Shown one piece after another: positions 1-5,042 of a DNA stretch of 8,102 bases (within the stretch, counting starts at the first letter, position 1; each line of letters opens with the position of its first letter). Source of the DNA: Trichothermofontia sp037445115 (GTDB lineage Bacteria > Cyanobacteriota > Cyanobacteriia > B231); assembly GCA_037445115.1 (NCBI GenBank), contig JBBILC010000173.1:1-8102 (forward strand). Reading direction: 5' to 3'. The position numbers were made by a program, and so were the translations under genes. The notes beneath the pieces were generated by a model. The model saw only the letters and a list, made by a program, of their open reading frames with translations, did no database searches and was not told the origin of the DNA.

Positions 1-39
1 GATTAGTGTGTCTATTTTTAGAAAATAAAATCTTAAGAT
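1..39. other. AT-rich segment at the broken end of the kinase gene
   Basis: Only 8 of the first 40 bases are G or C, against a clearly GC-rich remainder. The change coincides with the place where histidine-kinase homology stops: read on the minus strand, the G2-box codons for GGTGLG are followed by three unrelated codons, a stop, and then T/A-rich sequence. A perfect 12-bp palindrome AATCTTAAGATT lies at 29-40 and abuts the stop codon. No frame here continues the kinase. This could be the edge of an inserted element, a deletion junction or ordinary intergenic DNA; the window ends too soon to tell. Confidence 0.5.
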
Positions 40-591
40 TCAACACTTCTGCCCTAAACCAGTCCCCCCATGTTGCCAACGATCGCTACTCGGTACGCGA
101 TAAAACTTATCAAAAATACGGGGCAATTCTTCCGGGGGAATTTCGGTCCCCGTGTTACAGACGCTCAGGTATATCATGGCTTGCTCTTCCCAGACAGAGA
201 CGGTAATCGTGCCCTCAATGGGGGTATATTTGCAGGCATTATTCAGTAATTCCGTCAGAATTCGACCTAGACAAGAAAGGTCAGACACAATCTCTGGTAG
301 GTTTGGGTTTAACTTTAACTGGAGAATTTGTTGATTCTGTTGGGTGCGCAGATGAAAAGGTTCTACCACGTGGGGCACCCAGTCTTGTAAGCGGATGCGG
401 CTGAGTGAAGGTTGCCGATTGCCAGCCTCTAGGCGGGTTAAGTCCAAGAGGTCGTTAATCAGACTCATCTCCCGTTCACATTCATCGTTGAGGATTTTGA
501 TATAGCGTCCGGCCTTATCGGGGGTTAAGGAGCCACTGGCCATGAACATCTCCAGGACCTCGGCTGACATTTTGATATTGGCAATCGGCGA
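40..591 (-). pseudogene. C-terminal kinase fragment: HisKA second helix and truncated HATPase
   Basis: This frame continues the upstream kinase after the TGA, beginning S-P-I-A-N-I-K before the first Met codon at 570. Counting from that Met, residues 1-50 form the second half of the HisKA hairpin (INDLLDLTRLE). The ATPase domain follows, with N-box ELLNNACKYTP (107-117, Mg-binding N111), a G1-like CNTGTEIP (138-145), an F-box RIFDKFYR (151-158) and a G2-box GGTGLG (168-173). It then ends Q-K-C-stop, where relatives continue for about 30 more residues. The G1 box has N-x-G-x-E instead of D-x-G-x-G; as I recall, N here is common in this cyanobacterial kinase group, so it is not itself a defect. 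There is no ribosome-binding site before the Met at 570, so separate translation is unlikely. Confidence 0.8.
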
Positions 592-1788
592 TCATAACTC
601 ATGGGAAACGCGGCTGAGGAAATCATCCTTGAGGCGATCGAGGCGTTCTAATTCATGAACTTGGGCCTGGGCTGACTGGTGCAGTCGGGATTGGCGGAGG
701 GCGATCGCACACTGGTTAGCCACCTGGCGTACTAATTGCACCCCCGCTTCCGAAAAACCCCCCGTATCTTGCTGGTATAGCCACAGGTCACCCAGGATTT
801 TCATCTCATCAGCGATCGGGCACGCTAAGACGACCGTATGAGTCGGGACAGGCCGTTTGCCATCTACATCTAATTCTAGGGTGCAAAATTGTAGGATTTG
901 GCCTTGCATTAACTGCCGATACATATCCCCTAGATCGGTCGTTTTAGTCGTGCGATGATGGGCAGAGGGAAAATCCGGCGCATACTCATAACAAATCGTT
1001 AGTGCTGTTTGATCGGCATCGAACATGGCCACATCACAACAGTCCACTTCCAACACTTGGCCCAACTCTTGCACTACGGTTTGAAGGATACGATCCTCAT
1101 CTAAGCTTTCGCGAATTTTAGCTGTAATCCGTTGCAGGGTCTGCTGAAAGTTGAGCGCGATTTGCAACTGGGTTGTTCGCTCCTGGACCTGTTGTTCTAG
1201 ACTGGCAGCAAGATGGTTAACCTTCTGAAACAGTTCAGCATGTTTGATTGCCACCCCCACCTGTTCAGCCAGTTGTTTTAACAGATCGACCTCTAGGGAT
1301 TCCCACACCCTCGGCGCATCACACTGATGGGCAATTAAAAGACCCCAGAGGATTTGCCCCTGCAAAATGGGTACCACGAGATTAGCCTTGACCTGAAATT
1401 GGGTCAACAGGTCGGCATGACAGGGCTTGATCGCGCCCGATCGCACATTTTCAATCACAGAAACCCGGCCATGTCGATAGGCTTGGGCTTGGGTTGCGCC
1501 AAAGCAGGGGTCATGAATCAATTGATGCAACAGGGACAGCCAACGGGAATCCACCGATTCCACCACCACCCGACCGCTCCAGTTGGGTTCAAATTGATAG
1601 AGAACAACGCGATCACAGCGTAAAAACTGCCGGACCTCCGTTACAGTTGTACTCAAGATGGTATCTAGGTCTAAATCCTGGCGTAGGCGACGGGCGATCG
1701 CCACAATCAGCCGTTCCCGCTCAATCTGTCGTTGCAGGGTGAGTTCTGGATGGATACCGTCACGCTCTTTCACAGGAATGCCTTCCAC
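592..1788 (-). CDS. N-terminal part of cyanobacteriochrome-type histidine kinase (two GAF domains, ends at H-box)
   Basis: This is a 398-residue soluble fragment. GAF1 (about 27-188) is phytochrome-like and contains D93-P94-C95-F96 and, 28 residues after Cys95, C123-H124 followed by QFQVKANLVVPI. These are the two signature cysteines of DXCF cyanobacteriochromes: the Cys next to His binds the bilin and the DXCF Cys forms a second, reversible bond. Residues 188-212 are a linker coiled coil, GAF2 covers about 213-366, and 367-390 are the signalling helix. The last residues, V-S-H396-E-L, hold the phosphoacceptor histidine and then TGA. The longest frame begins at a GTG (1788) directly after an in-frame TAG with no room for a good ribosome site. 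A second GTG at 1773 (codon 6) has GGAAGG 7 bases upstream and is a better start candidate. The gene lies 247 bp downstream of clpB on the same strand. Family assignment is firm; chromophore binding is inferred from the motifs. Confidence 0.85.
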   Translation of the reverse strand: MEGIPVKERDGIHPELTLQRQIERERLIVAIARRLRQDLDLDTILSTTVTEVRQFLRCDRVVLYQFEPNWSGRVVVESVDSRWLSLLHQLIHDPCFGATQAQAYRHGRVSVIENVRSGAIKPCHADLLTQFQVKANLVVPILQGQILWGLLIAHQCDAPRVWESLEVDLLKQLAEQVGVAIKHAELFQKVNHLAASLEQQVQERTTQLQIALNFQQTLQRITAKIRESLDEDRILQTVVQELGQVLEVDCCDVAMFDADQTALTICYEYAPDFPSAHHRTTKTTDLGDMYRQLMQGQILQFCTLELDVDGKRPVPTHTVVLACPIADEMKILGDLWLYQQDTGGFSEAGVQLVRQVANQCAIALRQSRLHQSAQAQVHELERLDRLKDDFLSRVSHEL

Positions 1789-2035
1789 CCCCTAGAGTTC
1801 ACCAGTTCACTCAGCAGCCTTACCCAAAACCCTGGCTTTGGTATACAACGGTTGGCGATCCGGCTAGCCAAGGGGATATCCACGCTCACCACGCGTTCTG
1901 ATGGCGAAAAGCACGGCAACAGGTAACACTTTTCTTGTTGTCTCACTATGGATTCAGTTTAGCAAGGGACAAATCCGTATTTCTATGGAAAATGGCGATG
2001 GGGTCTCCGTAGAATCACGATCAGTATCCGCACCC
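1789..2035. promoter_or_regulatory. Intergenic region between clpB stop and kinase start, weak promoter candidate
   Basis: This 247-bp spacer follows the clpB TAG. I see no U-tailed hairpin that would serve as a convincing Rho-independent terminator for clpB; there is only a 6-bp inverted repeat, CCGTAG at 2007-2012 with CTACGG at 2036-2041, which overlaps the stop codon. A weak minus-strand promoter candidate is TTGTCC (1967-1972, -35) with a 16-bp spacer and CATAGT (1945-1950, -10), four of six matches in each box, placing a start near 1938 and a long leader before the kinase. The spacing argues that the kinase was transcribed on its own rather than strictly with clpB. Confidence 0.2.
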
Positions 2036-4861
2036 CTACGGGATAACCACGGCTGGGGGCTGGCTGTCCTTGTGGGCAAACTGAAGACCATGCTCATCGG
2101 GGGCATCCACCACGATCGTATCGCCTTCGGTAAAGGTGTTTTCCAGGAGTTTCATGGCCAGAACATTTTCCAATTCTCGTTGGAGGGCACGTTTCAACGG
2201 ACGGGCACCATAGATCGGATCGTAGCCCACATCCGCAATATAGGTGAGGGCTGCATCCGTCAGCTCCAGGCTAATTTTTTGATCGGTCAACAGTCCCTCA
2301 ATGCGACGGACCTGAATAGTCACAATCTGGCGCAGTTCCGCCTTGGACAAGGTGTGGAAGTGGATGATGTCGTCCACCCGATTGAGAAATTCGGGGCGGA
2401 AGTGGCTGCGTAGAGCCTCGGTCACCCGGTGTTGCAAATAGGTCAGGAATTCTGCAAGTAGGGCTTCCCCGGTTAGCGATTCCAGTTTGGTTGTGCGCAG
2501 GATTTGGTCGCGGAAACGGTGGGCCATGCGTTTTTCCACAATCCGAGCCAACCAGTCAAAAGCCACTGCCCCTGATATTCCAGCCAGGGTCAAGCCTTCC
2601 GTGTCCAGGGCGGCCTGAAGTTGGTTGGGCACATCCACCATATCGAGGACGTATTGGGAGCCGATATTGCTGGTCATCACAATGACGGTATTGCGGAAGT
2701 CGATCGTCCGTCCTTGGGAATCGGTAATCCGGCCATCATCCAGTACTTGCAGCAAGATATTGAACACGTCTGGGTGGGCTTTTTCCACTTCATCCAATAG
2801 CACTACGGCGTAGGGATGGCGACGGATCGCCTCCGAGAGTTGGCCCCCTTCGTCGTAGCCGATATAACCGGGTGGGGCACCGATCAGGCGGGAGATCGCG
2901 TGTTTTTCCATGTACTCAGACATATCGATCCGCACCAGGGAGTCCTCGGTGTCAAACAGGGCTTGGGCCAATGCCCGTGCCAGTTCGGTTTTACCCACAC
3001 CCGTGGGTCCCATAAACAGGAAGGAACCGATCGGACGACCGGGATCTTTCATCCCCGATCGTGCCCGTCGAATCGCCGCCGCGACGGCGGCAACCGCTTC
3101 CGCTTGCCCAACCACGCGCTGGTGGAGATAGGTCTCTAGTTGCAGGAGTTTTTGGCGTTCGGATTGCAGGAGACGACTGACGGGAATGCCAGTCCACTTT
3201 TCGACGATTTCAGCAATATCCGCTTCGGTCACCTGTTCCCGCAGCAGGCTCGTCCCCTGGGTTTGCAAGTCCTGTAATTGGCTCTCCTTGGCTTCCCGAT
3301 CGCGCTGAATATTTTCCAGTTGGCCGTATTTCAACTGGGCGGCTTTATTGAGGTCATAATCCCGTTCAGCTTGTTCAATTTGAACTTTTAGCTGATCCTC
3401 TTGTTTTTTCAGTTGATTGATCTCCTCCAAGAGGTGTTTTTCCCCTTCCCATTGGGCATTAAGTTCCTGTTGGCGGACTTGTAGTTCGGTGATCTCTAAA
3501 TCAATTTTTTCCAACCGATCCTGGGAAGTCCCAAAAGTTCGGGCCACCCCCGCCTGCTCCCCTTCCAGCGATCGCTTTTCCATTTCCAATTGCATTAGGC
3601 GACGATCAAGGGTTTCCAATTCCGTTGGTTTGGAGGTGATCTCCATCTTCAGTTTGGCGGCGGCTTCATCGACGAGATCAATGGCTTTGTCGGGCAAAAA
3701 GCGATCGGAAATGTAGCGGTTCGACAGGGTTGCTGCGCTCACCAAGGCCGAGTCGGTGATCTTAACGCCGTGGTGAACCTCGTAGCGGTCCTTGAGACCC
3801 CGCAGGATGGAGATTGTGTCTTCAACGCTGGGTTGACTCACCAGGACCTGTTGGAACCGACGTTCGAGGGCTGCATCCTTTTCGATGTGCTTGCGATACT
3901 CGTCCAGGGTGCTAGCCCCAATGCAGCGCAATTCTCCCCGCGCCAGAATAGGTTTGAGCAAATTCCCCGCATCCATTGTCCCCTGGGCCGCCCCAGCCCC
4001 CACCACGGTATGCAGTTCATCGATAAATAGAACGATTTGACCGTCCGAGTGGGTAACCTCGTGCAATACCGCCCGGAGTCGATCCTCGAATTCCCCCCGG
4101 TACTTGGCTCCGGCAATCAGGGACCCCATATCCAAGGAGATGAGTAACCGCCCCTTGAGGGATTCGGGCACGTCGCCGTTGACAATCCGTTGGGCCAGCC
4201 CTTCGGCGATCGCCGTTTTCCCCACCCCCGGTTCCCCAATCAGCACCGGATTATTCTTAGTCCGTCGGGAGAGGACCTGCACCACCCGCCGGATTTCCTC
4301 ATCACGACCAATCACCGGGTCCAGTTTCCCCGCCCGTGCCAATTCCGTGAGATCCCGTCCGTATTTTTCCAGAGCCGCGTAGCGGTTTTCGGGACTTTGG
4401 TCGGTGACCTTTTGGCTGCCCCGTAGACCCCGGATCGCCAACTCTAGGGGTTTCTGCTCCAGGTTAAAGGTTTTGAAGAGACGGCGACCAATGCGATCGT
4501 CTTCCCCTAAGGCCAGCAGCAAGTGTTCAACGGAAATATATTCGTCCTGTAGCGCCTTGCGGGCCAGTTCCGCGCGATCGAGCAAGACATCTAATCCCCG
4601 CCCCAAATACAGTTCCGTTGTTTCCCCCATGACCTTAGGTTGGCGCTGGGCAAAGGCTTCCAATTGTTGTTGCCATTTGGTGGGGTCCTGCTCCGCCTTG
4701 ACTAAAATCTTGTCCGCTAGGCCGTCTTCCTGATCCAGCAACGCGAGGATCAAATGCTCAACCTCTAACTGCCGCTGGCGATAATGACGGGCGACATCCT
4801 GGGATTGGACGATCGCTTCCCAGGCTTTATCAGTAAATTTGTTCGGGTCAGTCGGTTGCAT
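2036..4861 (-). CDS. clpB: ATP-dependent protein disaggregase ClpB (Hsp100)
   Basis: ClpB is a cytoplasmic hexameric AAA+ chaperone that pulls polypeptides out of aggregates with DnaK/DnaJ/GrpE. Domains seen: Clp N-domain (about 5-150); AAA1 with Walker A GEPGVGKT (209-216), pore tyrosine Y254, Walker B D281-E282 and arginine fingers R334/R335; coiled-coil middle domain (about 410-535), the mark of ClpB rather than ClpA/ClpC; AAA2 with Walker A GPTGVGKT (618-625), pore loop GYIGY (Y666), Walker B D690-E691, sensor-1 TSN (730-732), arginine finger R828 and sensor-2 GARPLKR (885-891). No ClpP-docking loop was noticed. All key residues are present, so it should be active. The protein is 941 residues, about 60 longer than usual, because of an extra segment at 741-812. 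The ATG start gives the family's MQPTDPNKFT beginning; no strong Shine-Dalgarno precedes it. The gene is divergent from the membrane-protein gene at 5043. No CIRCE element was seen upstream. Confidence 0.98.
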   Translation of the reverse strand: MQPTDPNKFTDKAWEAIVQSQDVARHYRQRQLEVEHLILALLDQEDGLADKILVKAEQDPTKWQQQLEAFAQRQPKVMGETTELYLGRGLDVLLDRAELARKALQDEYISVEHLLLALGEDDRIGRRLFKTFNLEQKPLELAIRGLRGSQKVTDQSPENRYAALEKYGRDLTELARAGKLDPVIGRDEEIRRVVQVLSRRTKNNPVLIGEPGVGKTAIAEGLAQRIVNGDVPESLKGRLLISLDMGSLIAGAKYRGEFEDRLRAVLHEVTHSDGQIVLFIDELHTVVGAGAAQGTMDAGNLLKPILARGELRCIGASTLDEYRKHIEKDAALERRFQQVLVSQPSVEDTISILRGLKDRYEVHHGVKITDSALVSAATLSNRYISDRFLPDKAIDLVDEAAAKLKMEITSKPTELETLDRRLMQLEMEKRSLEGEQAGVARTFGTSQDRLEKIDLEITELQVRQQELNAQWEGEKHLLEEINQLKKQEDQLKVQIEQAERDYDLNKAAQLKYGQLENIQRDREAKESQLQDLQTQGTSLLREQVTEADIAEIVEKWTGIPVSRLLQSERQKLLQLETYLHQRVVGQAEAVAAVAAAIRRARSGMKDPGRPIGSFLFMGPTGVGKTELARALAQALFDTEDSLVRIDMSEYMEKHAISRLIGAPPGYIGYDEGGQLSEAIRRHPYAVVLLDEVEKAHPDVFNILLQVLDDGRITDSQGRTIDFRNTVIVMTSNIGSQYVLDMVDVPNQLQAALDTEGLTLAGISGAVAFDWLARIVEKRMAHRFRDQILRTTKLESLTGEALLAEFLTYLQHRVTEALRSHFRPEFLNRVDDIIHFHTLSKAELRQIVTIQVRRIEGLLTDQKISLELTDAALTYIADVGYDPIYGARPLKRALQRELENVLAMKLLENTFTEGDTIVVDAPDEHGLQFAHKDSQPPAVVIP
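2426..2641 (-). other. In-frame extra segment in ClpB AAA2 (residues 741-812)
   Basis: In ordinary ClpB about 14 residues lie between the S-Q-Y-x-L-D after sensor-1 and the helix leading to FRPEFLNR. Here there are 72, an excess of roughly 58 residues. The segment is in frame and lacks stops. Base composition and codon style look like the rest of the gene. It appears mostly helical, with two charged, leucine-rich stretches (about 767-792 and 796-812). It contains VEKRMAHRFRDQILR, which loosely resembles the following VTEALRSHFRPEFLNR, offset by 38 residues, so a diverged partial duplication is possible. It would sit on the face of AAA2 near the arginine finger at the subunit interface. The comparison with usual ClpB length is from memory of the family, not an alignment. 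Confidence 0.7.
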
Positions 4862-4936
4862 AGGGGCAGGGGCAGACAGCTAGCAAGGGGTGAGAGAACA
4901 ACAAGGACTGGGTTTACTCTAGCAACTTTCCCCTCG

Positions 4937-4965
4937 AATAAAAACGGACGGGAAGGGCTAGCCAA
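4937..4965 (-). promoter_or_regulatory. Candidate sigma70-type promoter for clpB
   Basis: On the minus strand TTGGCT (4960-4965) is followed after 17 bp by TTTATT (4937-4942), which would start transcription near 4930 and leave a leader of about 70 nt before the clpB ATG. Match quality is moderate. The site lies in the 181-bp divergent region (4862-5042), which must also hold the promoter of the plus-strand gene; I could not pick a convincing one for that side. No CIRCE-type inverted repeat is visible. Confidence 0.25.
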
Positions 4966-5042
4966 GTAGGGACTGGACGGGTCATACTCATTTTCAGGGC
5001 AAACGGGCTAAAGTGAAAAGCAAGCGCTAGCTACGGGTTGGG

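Larger units (their letters stand above)
40..1788 (-). pseudogene. Disrupted GAF-GAF-HisKA-HATPase sensor kinase (whole locus)
   Basis: The two minus-strand reading frames 1788-592 and 591-40 are the same frame, separated only by one TGA codon at 592-594. Read through, they give one protein of 582 codons: GAF (bilin-binding type), coiled coil, GAF, dimerisation/phosphoacceptor helix, then ATPase. The TGA replaces the arginine that normally follows S-H-E-L in the H-box; the next codons (S-P-I-A-N-I-K-M) continue the normal HisKA sequence. A second lesion removes the last 30 or so residues of the ATPase domain. Two independent lesions argue for a real pseudogene rather than one sequencing error. 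Without read-through, the phosphoacceptor histidine is separated from the kinase core, so no autokinase can be made. Inference: a former light-responsive two-component sensor; its response regulator is not in the window. Confidence 0.85.

Noticed and set aside
592..594. Programmed TGA read-through or selenocysteine at the kinase stop
   Set aside because: The replaced residue is a conserved arginine, no selenocysteine-type stem-loop is apparent just downstream, cyanobacteria are not known for it, and the gene has a second lesion, so a plain nonsense mutation is simpler.
1862..1872. 11-base match GGCTAGCCAAG at 1862-1872 and 4956-4966, both intergenic
   Set aside because: It is centred on the simple palindrome GGCTAGCC; two copies of this length are weak evidence, and the second overlaps an ordinary promoter candidate, so no shared operator is claimed.
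1901..2413. Open frame of 170 codons on the plus strand
   Set aside because: It lies almost entirely opposite the clpB 3' end, has no family resemblance, and is explained as an antisense shadow of a long GC-rich gene.
4862..5042. CIRCE or other heat-shock operator upstream of clpB
   Set aside because: No TTAGCACTC/GAGTGCTAA arms or comparable inverted repeat was found in the divergent region.
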